Source: Liquorilactobacillus capillatus DSM 19910
GTDB taxonomy: Bacteria; Bacillota; Bacilli; Lactobacillales; Lactobacillaceae
Length of the DNA stretch: 64,000 nt
Reading direction: 5' to 3'
Assembly (NCBI RefSeq): GCF_001434915.1
Contig: NZ_AZEF01000041.1
Coordinates: forward strand, 1-64,000
The translations under genes and the position numbers were made by a program. The notes below the pieces were generated by a model that saw only the letters and a list, made by a program, of their open reading frames with translations, was not told the origin of the DNA and did not search any database. Positions 24,444 through 34,300 of the stretch are shown piece after piece. Every line of letters starts with the position of its first letter. Within the stretch, counting starts at the first letter, position 1.

Positions 24444-25808
24444 TTAATTTTGAACTTTGTTAGCTTTATTAGCTGATTTTACAGCGCTGTTCATTGAGTT
24501 CTCAGCTTCCTGCAATGCTTGTCGAATGTTACCACCATTATATATCTGTTCCATTGCTGTTTGAACAGACGTTCTTTCTTGAATCAGCCCCTGCATGAAA
24601 ACACCTGAGTTGGTATTATTCGGGCTAGTCTTACTTAGCTGGAGGCTGGGAACTTTACTGCTGGGATAGTGTTGGTAAAGTTTTTGTAGGACAGGTTCAT
24701 TTTGAGAGCCTTTATTGAGAGCAAGGTACCCAGTAGCACTTTGCCAAGAAGCTTGATTTGTGGGGCTCATTAAATATTTGATGAATTCCCATGCTCCTCG
24801 CTGTTCTTGCAAAGATTTATCATTTGAGATCCATAGTGATGCACCGCCAATGGATACACCATTAGCTTTTTTATTATCAAGATGCGGGTAGTAAGTTACG
24901 CCGATCTTATCTTTGGTACCTGCAGTTAATTGACTTATGCTGGCGGATGACTGTAAGAACATTCCTAGTTTACCAGATAGAAAACTAGCCATTTCGTTTG
25001 TCGAAGCATTTGTACCAGCTCCATAGTTCATAAATGAACCGTTTTTTATGTTTGTTTGAATCCATTTCATGGCTGCAATAGCTGCGGGGTTATCAAAACT
25101 TACTGAAGTTGGAGTACCACTATGACCATCATTATTATTAGCTAAAGATGTTCCAGAATTGGCAAGGAATTGTTCAAAAAACCACCCATAAATTTCGATA
25201 CTGAGCCCTTTGACCTTCTTGTCAGAATGTTGGTAAAGCTGTTTTGCAACACGAGTTATATCGCTGTAGCTTGGGTCTACTGGTGGTGGAGTTATCTTAT
25301 ATTTTTTTAAGAGGCTAGCATTGTAGTACAACACAGGTTGAGATGTATTAAAAGGCATGGAAAGTTGTTTACCATTTTGGGAATAAAATGCACGTGCAAT
25401 AGAAGAAATTTTGCTAACGTCATAATTATCTTCATTAATGAATTTTTGAACAGGAGTCGTGTAACCACTGCTGGCAATTTGGTTAGTCGAGATATCCATG
25501 GATTGAAAAAGAGCGGGCGAAGCACTAGTCCCATGGGTATTCAAAATCTTCTGAACAGCTTCATTATAATTTCCTTCAAATTGGGGAATAACAGTGTAAT
25601 TACTTTGACTCTGGTTATAATTATTAACAAATTTGTTAAGCTGTACTTGTGCGGGACCAGTCATTTCGTGCCAAAAAACTATTTTCGTACGTGTTTTAGC
25701 ACTAGCTTGAGTGCCGAAAGAGCTAACAGTTGCAAGAAAGATAAGAGCTGCTAATAAGAATTTTCGAATATAGAATGTAAATTCTAAAAAATGACGTAAA
25801 TATTTCAT
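24444..25808 (-). CDS. ugpB: sn-Glycerol-3-phosphate/glycerophosphodiester-binding protein
   Basis: A 454-residue extracellular binding protein of the UgpB family. The N-terminal hydrophobic signal (about residues 15-32) ends in an AxA-type site (ASA), and no lipobox cysteine is present, which is unusual for a Gram-positive binding protein; it may stay anchored by an uncleaved signal. The segment TKIVFWHEMTGP is typical. Its ATG overlaps the ugpE stop as ATGA. Confidence 0.92.
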   Translation of the reverse strand: MKYLRHFLEFTFYIRKFLLAALIFLATVSSFGTQASAKTRTKIVFWHEMTGPAQVQLNKFVNNYNQSQSNYTVIPQFEGNYNEAVQKILNTHGTSASPALFQSMDISTNQIASSGYTTPVQKFINEDNYDVSKISSIARAFYSQNGKQLSMPFNTSQPVLYYNASLLKKYKITPPPVDPSYSDITRVAKQLYQHSDKKVKGLSIEIYGWFFEQFLANSGTSLANNNDGHSGTPTSVSFDNPAAIAAMKWIQTNIKNGSFMNYGAGTNASTNEMASFLSGKLGMFLQSSASISQLTAGTKDKIGVTYYPHLDNKKANGVSIGGASLWISNDKSLQEQRGAWEFIKYLMSPTNQASWQSATGYLALNKGSQNEPVLQKLYQHYPSSKVPSLQLSKTSPNNTNSGVFMQGLIQERTSVQTAMEQIYNGGNIRQALQEAENSMNSAVKSANKANKVQN

Positions 25809-26635
25809 TTTAAAGCTCCTTCATTTAATCCGTTCTTAAAGAAATGCTGTCCAAAAAATAAAACGATCAGTGTTGGTATAACTACGATAGCAGCACTAGC
25901 TTGGATCATGCCCCAATTGTTAAAAGATTCTTGCGACTGCAACTGCCGTAGTCCATCTTGAACCGGTCGAAAATTATCACTGAAAGTTGTTAGCATAGGC
26001 CAGAGATATTGATTCCAGCTAGTGAGAAAGCTATATGCAGCTAATGTATAGAGACTAATACGTGAATATGGAAGAACGATCTTAGCGTAAAATTTCCAGT
26101 GAGATAATCCTTCGATATCGGAAGCTTCCTTTAATTCACCTGGAATCTGTAAAAATGCTTGGCGCAGCATAAATGTTCCAAAAGCAGATGCTAAAAAGGG
26201 GATAATCATTACGGAATAATGATTCAATAAGTTGAGGCTGCGGACAGTTGCAAAATTAGGAATTACCTCAGCTTCAAATGGAAGCATCATCGTTGCTAAA
26301 AAAGCATAAAATAATAAGTCACGCCCTTTGAATTTTAAGAAAACAAAAGCATATGCACTTGTGGAGCAAAATAAAATTTGGGCAATCATCGTTAAAAAGG
26401 AGATGATAAAGCTATTAAATAAGTAACGGATAATGGGTGTTTGTGTGAAAGCAGTTATATAGTTGTTTAAAGAAATATGATTACTCCATAATATACCTTT
26501 GGAGATCTCTTCTGTTGGAAGAAAACTGGTCCAAAAACCAATAAGGAAAGGAATAAGGATGATGACTGCCAAGATAGTAAGCCCTGTGTATTGCAACAAA
26601 AGGTCTTTCTTTGATTTTTTCATATTATTAAGCAT
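25805..26635 (-). CDS. ugpE: Glycerol-3-phosphate ABC transporter permease
   Basis: A 276-residue permease of the MalG type with six hydrophobic segments and the EAA loop (ELKEASDIEGLSHWKFYAKIVLP shortened here to its start). It pairs with UgpA. Its ATG overlaps the ugpA stop (TGATG), consistent with coupled translation. Confidence 0.93.
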   Translation of the reverse strand: MLNNMKKSKKDLLLQYTGLTILAVIILIPFLIGFWTSFLPTEEISKGILWSNHISLNNYITAFTQTPIIRYLFNSFIISFLTMIAQILFCSTSAYAFVFLKFKGRDLLFYAFLATMMLPFEAEVIPNFATVRSLNLLNHYSVMIIPFLASAFGTFMLRQAFLQIPGELKEASDIEGLSHWKFYAKIVLPYSRISLYTLAAYSFLTSWNQYLWPMLTTFSDNFRPVQDGLRQLQSQESFNNWGMIQASAAIVVIPTLIVLFFGQHFFKNGLNEGALK

Positions 26636-27591
26636 CAGTAAGTCACCTTTTTCTCTAATAATTTAAACTGCATTAATGTGAATAAAGAAATAATGATTGC
26701 TAGAATAACTGATTGAGTACTAGCAGAACCATAATTGCCACTTAGAAAAGCGTCTTGATAAATACGATAAACCATCAAGTTAGTAGCATTGTCCGGTCCA
26801 CCAGCAGTCATCAGGTCAATTAAGCCAAAGCTTTTAAATGACTCGATAAGAGTGATAATTGAAATAAAGAAGATCGTGGGAGAAATCATAGGAAACGTTA
26901 TGTGAAAGAACTGATAAGACTTAGAGGCCCCTTCTATTTCTGCAGCCTCATACAAAAATTTAGGCACAGATTGAAGCGCACCAAAGAAAATTAGAAAAGT
27001 AAAACCAAGGTTCATCCAAACTGTTGAAATAATAACGGCTAACATGGCCCAACCAGGTTGAGTTAACCAATTGATAGTGGGGAGATGTAGAAAAGTTGTT
27101 ACTTGATCAAGCAGACCTACAGAAGGATTGAAGATAAATAACCAGAAAATAGCTGCGACAGAAACAGAAACACCCATTGTGCCTGAAAAAATAGTTCTGA
27201 AAAAATTTATACCGGCAATTTTCTTAGAGGCAGCTTGGGCAAGTAGAATTCCCAAGACTAATGTTAGCATTGACACAGCTATCACGTAGGTAATCGTTGC
27301 TTTCAAACTATTAAGGTAGGTACTGGAGGTTAGAAGATTGACATAATTATTAAAGCCTACAAAGACAGTCGGTTTGCCAAGAGTATTAGTTAAGAAAAAG
27401 CTTAGATAAAGAGTTCGCAGCATGGGATAGAAAACAAAAATACTTAAAATCAGTAAGGAAGGTCCTAAAAACAAAAAGGCATATATTTTATCCTTAGCGT
27501 TTACATCATAGCCAATCTTTTTAAGCTTTTGCAACTTGGGGATAGCAATTTTATTGAGCGGTTTGAACTGCTTGTTTAGTTGTTCTTCCAT
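26635..27591 (-). CDS. ugpA: Glycerol-3-phosphate ABC transporter permease
   Basis: A 318-residue MalF-type permease with six hydrophobic segments after a basic N-terminal tail of about 35 residues, and an EAA loop starting YEAAEIEGASK. The gene overlaps the end of ugpC by 41 bases. The tail is longer than in E. coli UgpA. Confidence 0.92.
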   Translation of the reverse strand: MEEQLNKQFKPLNKIAIPKLQKLKKIGYDVNAKDKIYAFLFLGPSLLILSIFVFYPMLRTLYLSFFLTNTLGKPTVFVGFNNYVNLLTSSTYLNSLKATITYVIAVSMLTLVLGILLAQAASKKIAGINFFRTIFSGTMGVSVSVAAIFWLFIFNPSVGLLDQVTTFLHLPTINWLTQPGWAMLAVIISTVWMNLGFTFLIFFGALQSVPKFLYEAAEIEGASKSYQFFHITFPMISPTIFFISIITLIESFKSFGLIDLMTAGGPDNATNLMVYRIYQDAFLSGNYGSASTQSVILAIIISLFTLMQFKLLEKKVTY

Positions 27592-28669
27592 TTTTTTGAG
27601 TTCCTTTCATAGATGAGATTGCTCTACCAGCATGATCAAAAATAAGAAAATCTTCTGGAGTTTTAACTAGAATACGCTCATTAAGTGAGAGAGAGGATTG
27701 CTTTGCAGCAGCTATCCGAATCTTTGCGCCGTTATCAAGTTCGACATATACAATGAACTCAGTTCCTAAGTATTCAATATTTTTGATAGTCGCATTAGCT
27801 TTGGATATTTGAGCTACAATAGTAAAGGATTGGGGACGGATACCAATAAAATAGTCACCTGCAGGAAGATCAAAGGGCGTTGGAAAGCTTAGCTGGGGAT
27901 CAATTACTAAGCTATGATTATGTATTTGAGTGCAATGAGCTTTTAAGAGGTTCATACGTGGAGTCCCAAAAAAAGTAGCAACAAATGAATTCGCTGGATA
28001 TTGATAAATTTCTGCAGGAGACCCAACTTGTTGTACTTGTTGTTCATTGAGGACCATAATACGATCGGCCATAGTCATAGCTTCGATTTGGTCATGAGTA
28101 ACATAAATCAAGGTTAAGCCGAGCCGTTGCTGTAATTCACGAATCTCGGAACGCATTTTACCGCGTAATTGAGCATCAAGATTAGAAAGAGGTTCGTCCA
28201 TCAAACAAATTTTAGCATCACTTGCAATGGCACGAGCTAAAGCTACTCGTTGGCGCTGACCACCAGATAATTCTCGTGGTTTTCGTTTTTTTACCGCCGT
28301 TAAGTCAACTAAAGCAAGCGCATTTGCAACTCGTTCCTCAATTTTCACTACATCCATTTTCCGTGCTTTAAGACCAAAACCAACGTTGGCTTCTACGTCA
28401 AGAAAAGGGAATAATGCGTAATCTTGAAAAACCATGGTTAGATTACGATCACATGGAGGAAGATTAGTTACAGAATGGTTGTCGATTTGCAAATCACCTG
28501 ATGAAATAGGGATAAGACCAGCGATCATACGTAGCAAAGTACTTTTACCGCAACCAGAAGGACCGACGATTGCAAAAAACTCACCGGTTTTGATCCTAGT
28601 GTTGATACCTTTTAAAATCCAACTATTATTATCATATGTTTTAGCGATATTTTTTAATTCGATAGACAT
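27551..28669 (-). CDS. ugpC: Glycerol-3-phosphate ABC transporter ATPase
   Basis: A 372-residue MalK/UgpC-type ATPase: Walker A GPSGCGKST, signature LSGGQRQ, Walker B ICLMDEPLSNLDA, and a C-terminal TOBE/regulatory domain. It is the first gene of the ugpCAEBQ operon. The ATG follows AAGGAG. Some MsmK-like ATPases serve several transporters, but position favours the ugp system. Confidence 0.93.
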   Translation of the reverse strand: MSIELKNIAKTYDNNSWILKGINTRIKTGEFFAIVGPSGCGKSTLLRMIAGLIPISSGDLQIDNHSVTNLPPCDRNLTMVFQDYALFPFLDVEANVGFGLKARKMDVVKIEERVANALALVDLTAVKKRKPRELSGGQRQRVALARAIASDAKICLMDEPLSNLDAQLRGKMRSEIRELQQRLGLTLIYVTHDQIEAMTMADRIMVLNEQQVQQVGSPAEIYQYPANSFVATFFGTPRMNLLKAHCTQIHNHSLVIDPQLSFPTPFDLPAGDYFIGIRPQSFTIVAQISKANATIKNIEYLGTEFIVYVELDNGAKIRIAAAKQSSLSLNERILVKTPEDFLIFDHAGRAISSMKGTQKNGRTTKQAVQTAQ

Positions 28670-28725
28670 TTAATCACTCCTTGATTACTTGATGTGTGTA
28701 ATGTTATGCAGCTAATTACAGTTCA

Positions 28726-28770
28726 AGTATAGTTAGTTAATGTAACGATATTATGCTTGGCGTGTAACGA
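28726..28770 (-). promoter_or_regulatory. ugp promoter with paired TCGTTACA repeats
   Basis: On the minus strand a TATACT -10 (28726-28731) lacks a good -35. Two copies of TCGTTACA (28741-28748 and 28763-28770) lie 22 bases apart, the nearer one overlapping the -35 region. A two-helical-turn direct repeat at a weak promoter suggests an OmpR-type activator, and PhoP is the natural candidate for a glycerophosphodiester operon. Confidence 0.5.
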
Positions 28771-28817
28771 ATAAGTAAAAAAATAAGTTAGGAGATCAGA
28801 GTAGTTAGAATATAAAA

Positions 28818-28854
28818 AGCTAGGATTACACCCCAAAATAGTGTAATCCTAGCT
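28818..28854 (-). terminator. Terminator of the MFS gene
   Basis: A 14-bp stem (AGCTAGGATTACAC) with a loop of about nine bases; on the minus strand it is followed by TTTTTA. Confidence 0.85.
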
Positions 28855-28928
28855 AATTTAATATTTCGATAAAAGTTCAATACCATACAAACGGTGGGTT
28901 TTTTTATTATATACAAAAGCATAATGGT

Positions 28929-30368
28929 TTAGTTGATAACTTTTTTATTAGGGTCTAAGTAGTTTATTATTAAAATAATAATGAAAAGTAAGTTGACGAT
29001 TCCAAAAACACCGTGTAGTGAGTTGAGAATAATAGGCGTAAAAATTTTCTGTGCCATTACGGTAACAGTATTAGTTGAGCTGATAAAGTTATTGACAGCT
29101 GAAAAGCTTAAGCCATGTAACTGGAGTCTGATAAAGAGGTTAAGCGCAGCACCATAGACGCCGATCATTAGAGTTTGCCCGAGTGTTCGTCCTAAGGTAA
29201 TAATCGCTGTAGCAGAGCCTAGCAAATCCTTACTAACAAGATGCTGGCTTAACATAATATTGAGACTGATAACGATCCCCATCCCAAAGCCACTAATTGC
29301 AGCAATCAGGTAAAAACCCCAATAAGGGAAAGAAGAGTCAATAAAAAGTAGCGCAAGATAAGCTAGAAATTGTACTGAAACAACGGTTAAAACAATCTTT
29401 TTAGGTGAGAATCGTTGCAACAAGTTACCGACAAGAAATGAGGCGAAGAGCCACATAACTGAACTAGAGGTAACCACAAGTCCAGAGACGGTAGCTGGAA
29501 CACGGTAAAGTGATTGTAACCAGATTGGAAAGTAAATCTGATACCCGATTAAAATACCGCTTAAAAGAGTCGAAGTAATAACTTGAATTGAAAAAGTCGG
29601 ATTAGCAAACATAATAAAGGGAATTAACGGGTCACTAACCTTTTTTTCTTGTTTGACTAATAATAGAAAACTCAGTAGGGCAATCCCAAATAAGATAATG
29701 GCGATCAAAAGGTCTGTTTCAATTTGTTGGATGCCGATTAATAGTGTGACTAAGGAAAAGGTAAGCCAACAGATACCAAGCCAATCAACATGGAGGTGAT
29801 GCTTAATATCCAGAGTCTCTGTATATCTAAAACTGATAACTAAGAAGATTAGAATTCCTAGGGGAACATTGACAAAGAAAACCCAGTGCCAACTTAACGT
29901 GTCGACTAGAAAACCCCCAAGTAGCGGCCCTAGTAAAGCTGATAATCCCCATGCTGTATTATTGAAAGCCATAATTTTAGCACGTTCTTGAAAAGAATAC
30001 ATATCAGCGATAATAGTAAAGGTTAGTGGGATAATTGAACCAGCACCTAACCCTTGTAAAGCACGGGCTAAAATGAGGAAGAAGATCGAGGGAGAGAGGC
30101 CACTTAAGAGTGACCCTAGAGTAAAGAGAATTACTCCAATCTGAAAGACTTTCTTACGCCCCCAGCTATCTGCTAATCGACCATAGATTGGTGTAGTAAT
30201 GGCAGTGGTCAACAAATAAGTGCTCATGATCCAGCTTTGATAGGCTAAGCCATGTAGTTCACTGATAATTGAAGGTAGTGCGGTAGTAACGATCGTTATT
30301 TCGACAGAAGTCATAAAAGTTGCAATAAAGATAGCAATCAAGATCCAGATTCGTGTTTTGTTTTTCAT
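28929..30368 (-). CDS. MFS drug exporter, DHA2 (EmrB/QacA) family
   Basis: A 479-residue transporter with about 14 hydrophobic segments. Family motifs include motif A (GRLADSWGRKKVF) and the motif C region (GLSALLGPLLGG). It probably exports toxic compounds by proton antiport; the substrate is not predictable. The ATG follows AAAGGACGG. No adjacent regulator is encoded. Confidence 0.9.
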   Translation of the reverse strand: MKNKTRIWILIAIFIATFMTSVEITIVTTALPSIISELHGLAYQSWIMSTYLLTTAITTPIYGRLADSWGRKKVFQIGVILFTLGSLLSGLSPSIFFLILARALQGLGAGSIIPLTFTIIADMYSFQERAKIMAFNNTAWGLSALLGPLLGGFLVDTLSWHWVFFVNVPLGILIFLVISFRYTETLDIKHHLHVDWLGICWLTFSLVTLLIGIQQIETDLLIAIILFGIALLSFLLLVKQEKKVSDPLIPFIMFANPTFSIQVITSTLLSGILIGYQIYFPIWLQSLYRVPATVSGLVVTSSSVMWLFASFLVGNLLQRFSPKKIVLTVVSVQFLAYLALLFIDSSFPYWGFYLIAAISGFGMGIVISLNIMLSQHLVSKDLLGSATAIITLGRTLGQTLMIGVYGAALNLFIRLQLHGLSFSAVNNFISSTNTVTVMAQKIFTPIILNSLHGVFGIVNLLFIIILIINYLDPNKKVIN

Positions 30369-30581
30369 AAAGAACCGTCCTTTGGTTATTTAATAATTCA
30401 GGGTAAATTACTAAACTATTATTTAACAAAACGATGTTAATTTCAATTGAATAGAATGATGGAGAAAGTTTAATTATTGCAAGCTAAAAAATTCTCATTC
30501 TATCAAGCGGTAAGTTATAATATAGTCAGTTGTTGTACCCTTTAAAAGTCTTGCAAAATAAATTGCAGTGGTATTATCAAG

Positions 30582-30611
30582 TGCAAAATATAGTCTAACA
30601 TATATTTTGCA
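30582..30611. repeat. Perfect 11-bp inverted repeat upstream of the P-type ATPase gene
   Basis: TGCAAAATATA and its exact complement flank an 8-base spacer, ending 41 bases before the ATPase start. There is no T run. It may be an operator or a leader hairpin. The rest of 30369-30652 shows no gene. Confidence 0.5.
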
Positions 30612-30652
30612 GGTAAGGGTTAGAATAATAGAATAATAAAGGATGGTCTTTT

Positions 30653-33391
30653 ATGAAGGAAGAAAAGCAGTCAAATTTAACGGGTACTAAGGATGATGGT
30701 GATGATGCTGGGCCTAGACAGCAGCTCTGGAAAAGAAAAACAGCGGAATTAGAGAAGGATTTTAAAACAGATGTTGAACAAGGACTAACTAGTGCAGAAG
30801 CTACACATCGATTGGCAGAAAACGGTAAGAATGAACTTCTGACAAAAAAGACTTCTAATTGGCTGCTGTTTTTAAAACAGTTTAATAATAGTATCACTTA
30901 TATCTTAGCTGCAACGGCGATCGTTACACTGTTACTCCAGCATTATCCTGATTCAGTTGTTATTGGAGCCGTAATAATTGCAAATGCATTAGTGGGCTTT
31001 TTTCAAGAAGTTTCGGCAGATAATGCACTCAGTAAAATTAAAGAGCTTTTAGTTTCAGAATGCTATGTTATTCGTGATGGGCATAAACTAGAACTGCCTG
31101 CAAAGGAGGTCGTTGCTGGGGACATCATTCATCTTGAAGCTGGTGATACAGTTCCGGCTGATCTGCGATTAGTATCGGCAGATAATATGAAGATCCAAGA
31201 GTCGAACCTAACTGGTGAGACGAATTCTGTCCTTAAAACCGAGGACGCACTCGACGCGAAGAAAGTTCCCTTGGCTGAAAGAACTAATATGGCTTATGCT
31301 GCGACTTCGGTTACTAGTGGTTCAGGGGTAGGGGTTGTTGTAGCAACTGGAACAGACACGGAAATTGGCCATATTCAGCAAGATGTCGTCGAAGTAAAAA
31401 GTAAAGCTACACCTCTAATGCAAAATTTGAATAAGCTAGGCTGGCTTCTTTCTTTAGCGATCGTCGCGATTGCGGTCGGACTATTTATTTTAGGTGCTTT
31501 TCTCCAAGTATACACCTTACCGGTACTCTTAATTGCGGTCATTACAATGATTGTTGGTTCAATGCCGGAAGGGATGCCTGCCAGTGTTTCAGTTGTTTTA
31601 GCCATGGGAACACGTAAATTGACTCGTCAAAAAGCGATTGTCAAGACTCTGCCTGCCGTTGAAACTTTAGGAGCTGTTGATATTGTTAATACGGATAAAA
31701 CGGGAACATTAACTAAAAATGAGATGACGGTAACGGATATCATAACGGCTCATGAACAGTATACAGTTTCAGGTGTAGGTTATGCTGCAACTGGGAAAAT
31801 TCAAAAAACAGATGGACAACAGGTAAATTGGAAAGAAAATGATGAATTAAAATGGTTGATTCAAATCGCGGGACAAACAACAGATGCATCTTTCCACCAA
31901 GAAGAAGGGCAATGGGTGTTGACTGGAGAGCCAACAGATGGAGCGCTGACCGGTTTATTCCATAAATTTACAGGAGTAGCTCCAACTGTAAACGAAATCG
32001 ATTCATTACCATTTGACTCAGCCTTTCGCTATTCAGCACGGTTAGCACTACTTAATAAACAAAAAGTCTTAATGGTCAAGGGTGCTCCGCAAACACTTTT
32101 TAAGAAGATGGAACAGCATAATAGTCCACTTATAAAAGAACAATGGCTAGCTAAGATGGAGCGATTGACTAAGCAGGGTAAACGAGTAGTTGCGCTAGGT
32201 TATCAAACAGCAGAAGAAATGACAGATAAGATCATTACCGCTGATATCGGGCAGAACTTTCACTTAGTAGGTCTAGTGGGGATTATCGATCCGCCGCGTC
32301 AAGAAGTAGCAGATGCGATTCGCAAGCTTAGGTATGCAGGGATCAAAGTAAAGATGATTACTGGGGATGACCCTAACACTGCGCTGGCAATCGCTGAACA
32401 ACTGAATTTAGCAGATAAGGTTAATGTTATTACGGGGCCGGAGCTTGATCAGATGACAGAAGAACATTTAGCTGCAGAAATTGATAAATACACTGTTTTT
32501 GCGCGAACAACGCCCAGTGATAAGTTGAAAATAGTTAAAGCCCAACAAAAAAGAGGGCATGTTGTTTCAATGACGGGGGATGGTGTCAACGATGCTCCTG
32601 CGTTAAAGCAGGCTGACATTGGAGTAGCAATGGGAATTAAAGGAACGGATGTTGCTAAGAGTTCGGCTGATATGGTTTTAGCTGATGATAACTTCACAAC
32701 TATTCTAACAGCTGTTAAAGAAGGTAGACATATTTTCGACAACATTCGTAAAACGATTCGTTTTTTACTACCAACAAGTTTTGCTGAAGGGTTGATTGTT
32801 GTGATGAGTATCTTGTTGGATCAAACAATGCCCTTGTATCCAACTCAGTTATTATGGATAAATATGGTGTCGGCATTAACGATCCAATTTGCTTTTATCT
32901 TTGAACCTGCAGAAAAAGGTATAATGGCGCGTGGACCGCGGAGAGTTACCCAAGGGATCTTAAGAAAAGTGGATGTAATAGAGATCGCTTATGTTTCATT
33001 GCTGATTTCAAGTTTGGGAATGCTTGCATACAACCTGATGACTAAACAGGGGATGTCAGAGGTTGTGGGTAGTACGATGACTCTAAACGTGATTATTTTT
33101 GGAAAGATTTTCTATCTCTTTAATATGCGTAATAAGCACCCGGTCTTTTCACGATACTTCTTCCAAAATAAAATGGCATTTTATATTATCGCTGTTTTAG
33201 TGGTCTTACAAATGGGAATAATTTACCTGCCGTTTATGCAAGAAATATTCCATACAACAGCACCGGGATGGACAGCCGGCTGGTTGGTCCCAATTATTGC
33301 TGGTATAATTGTTCTGGTTGTAACAGAAGTAGTTAAGTACGGGCGTGCATTTGTTGACCGTTTATCTTTACAAAAGGAACAGCGAAAATAG
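30653..33391 (+). CDS. P-type cation ATPase with atypical transport site
   Basis: A 912-residue P2-like ATPase. The phosphorylation motif is VNTDKTGTLT (usually CSDKTGTLT), with TGES-type ESNLTGETN and GDGVNDAPAL. The TM4 motif is GSMPEGMPAS and the TM6 motif is LWINMVSALTIQ, so the Asp of the NLVTD calcium site is absent. The transported ion is therefore unclear and is probably not Ca2+. The charged N-terminal extension is longer than in the second ATPase of this window. No ribosome site is strong; the ATG follows GGATGG. Confidence 0.85.
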   Translation: MKEEKQSNLTGTKDDGDDAGPRQQLWKRKTAELEKDFKTDVEQGLTSAEATHRLAENGKNELLTKKTSNWLLFLKQFNNSITYILAATAIVTLLLQHYPDSVVIGAVIIANALVGFFQEVSADNALSKIKELLVSECYVIRDGHKLELPAKEVVAGDIIHLEAGDTVPADLRLVSADNMKIQESNLTGETNSVLKTEDALDAKKVPLAERTNMAYAATSVTSGSGVGVVVATGTDTEIGHIQQDVVEVKSKATPLMQNLNKLGWLLSLAIVAIAVGLFILGAFLQVYTLPVLLIAVITMIVGSMPEGMPASVSVVLAMGTRKLTRQKAIVKTLPAVETLGAVDIVNTDKTGTLTKNEMTVTDIITAHEQYTVSGVGYAATGKIQKTDGQQVNWKENDELKWLIQIAGQTTDASFHQEEGQWVLTGEPTDGALTGLFHKFTGVAPTVNEIDSLPFDSAFRYSARLALLNKQKVLMVKGAPQTLFKKMEQHNSPLIKEQWLAKMERLTKQGKRVVALGYQTAEEMTDKIITADIGQNFHLVGLVGIIDPPRQEVADAIRKLRYAGIKVKMITGDDPNTALAIAEQLNLADKVNVITGPELDQMTEEHLAAEIDKYTVFARTTPSDKLKIVKAQQKRGHVVSMTGDGVNDAPALKQADIGVAMGIKGTDVAKSSADMVLADDNFTTILTAVKEGRHIFDNIRKTIRFLLPTSFAEGLIVVMSILLDQTMPLYPTQLLWINMVSALTIQFAFIFEPAEKGIMARGPRRVTQGILRKVDVIEIAYVSLLISSLGMLAYNLMTKQGMSEVVGSTMTLNVIIFGKIFYLFNMRNKHPVFSRYFFQNKMAFYIIAVLVVLQMGIIYLPFMQEIFHTTAPGWTAGWLVPIIAGIIVLVVTEVVKYGRAFVDRLSLQKEQRK

Positions 33392-33472
33392 TTTTATAGA
33401 AAGCAAGAAAGTGCTTAATTTGGTATTTTTTTGCTTTTTCTATTACATAGTTTTAGGAATAAGAGGTAGATA

Positions 33473-34141
33473 ATGGATAAGAAGAGGGTAGCATTAGTCA
33501 AATTAGTGTTGTTAGTGGTTTTAATGGCTGTAGGAATAATTCTAATTTTTAATGAACAAATTAAAAATATGGTTATCACTAATATGACGCAAACGGCGGT
33601 GGAACATAAGATACAGTCGATTAGCAAAATCAATAAGAAAAAAACAAGTTTTAATTTTAAAAAGGTTAAGCCAGCGGGAATCTCGGCCGTAAAAAATGCA
33701 TGGAAAGATGATACACAAGCAATTGGAATGCTGGCGATCCCCACTGTTAAGCTTAAATTAGCTATTTTTTATGGGCTGAGTAATGAAAATTTGTTACGCG
33801 GAACAGGAACAATGAAGGCAGCTGAAAAAATGGGACAGGGGAATTATGCTTTGGCTGGTCATCACATGAATAATCCTAAAGTTCTATTTTCACCACTAGC
33901 AAAAGTTAAAAATGGTACGATGATTTATCTAACAGATGGTAAACAAGCATACGAATATCGAGTGATAATGAAGAAAGTGGTTGATGAGTATCAAGTTCAA
34001 TGGATTGACGATGTCCCAGAAAAGAAATTGGTGACACTTGTAACCTGTTTAACAGCACAAGCTGGTGAAAACCGACGGATCATTGTTCAAGGAGAATTAC
34101 TTAAAAGCATTCCTTTAAATAAGACTAAAGCTTTTGACTAG
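33473..34141 (+). CDS. srtA: Class A sortase
   Basis: A 222-residue membrane-anchored transpeptidase (hydrophobic segment at residues 8-26) that links LPXTG proteins to the cell wall. The catalytic residues are His130 (LAGHHM), Cys192 (TLVTCLT) and an Arg at 201-202 (ENRRIIV). No LPXTG substrate gene is adjacent, as is normal for the housekeeping enzyme. The ATG follows AAGAGG. Confidence 0.93.
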   Translation: MDKKRVALVKLVLLVVLMAVGIILIFNEQIKNMVITNMTQTAVEHKIQSISKINKKKTSFNFKKVKPAGISAVKNAWKDDTQAIGMLAIPTVKLKLAIFYGLSNENLLRGTGTMKAAEKMGQGNYALAGHHMNNPKVLFSPLAKVKNGTMIYLTDGKQAYEYRVIMKKVVDEYQVQWIDDVPEKKLVTLVTCLTAQAGENRRIIVQGELLKSIPLNKTKAFD

Positions 34142-34224
34142 GTTAGCTATTCTTATGGTTAAATGAGCAGTATTATTGCTTCTAATATTATCCAATGTTA
34201 ACCTTTTAATAGAAGCTAAGGAAG

Positions 34225-34268
34225 ATAAGCCATAGTTAGTGTGTATTTGTGGGTGGCTTATTTCTTTT
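34225..34268 (+). terminator. Terminator after srtA
   Basis: ATAAGCCA and its complement with a loop of about 21 bases and a TTCTTTT tail. Confidence 0.7.
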
Positions 34269-34300
34269 AACTAGTTTGAACTATGAAAGGGGTTGCTGCT

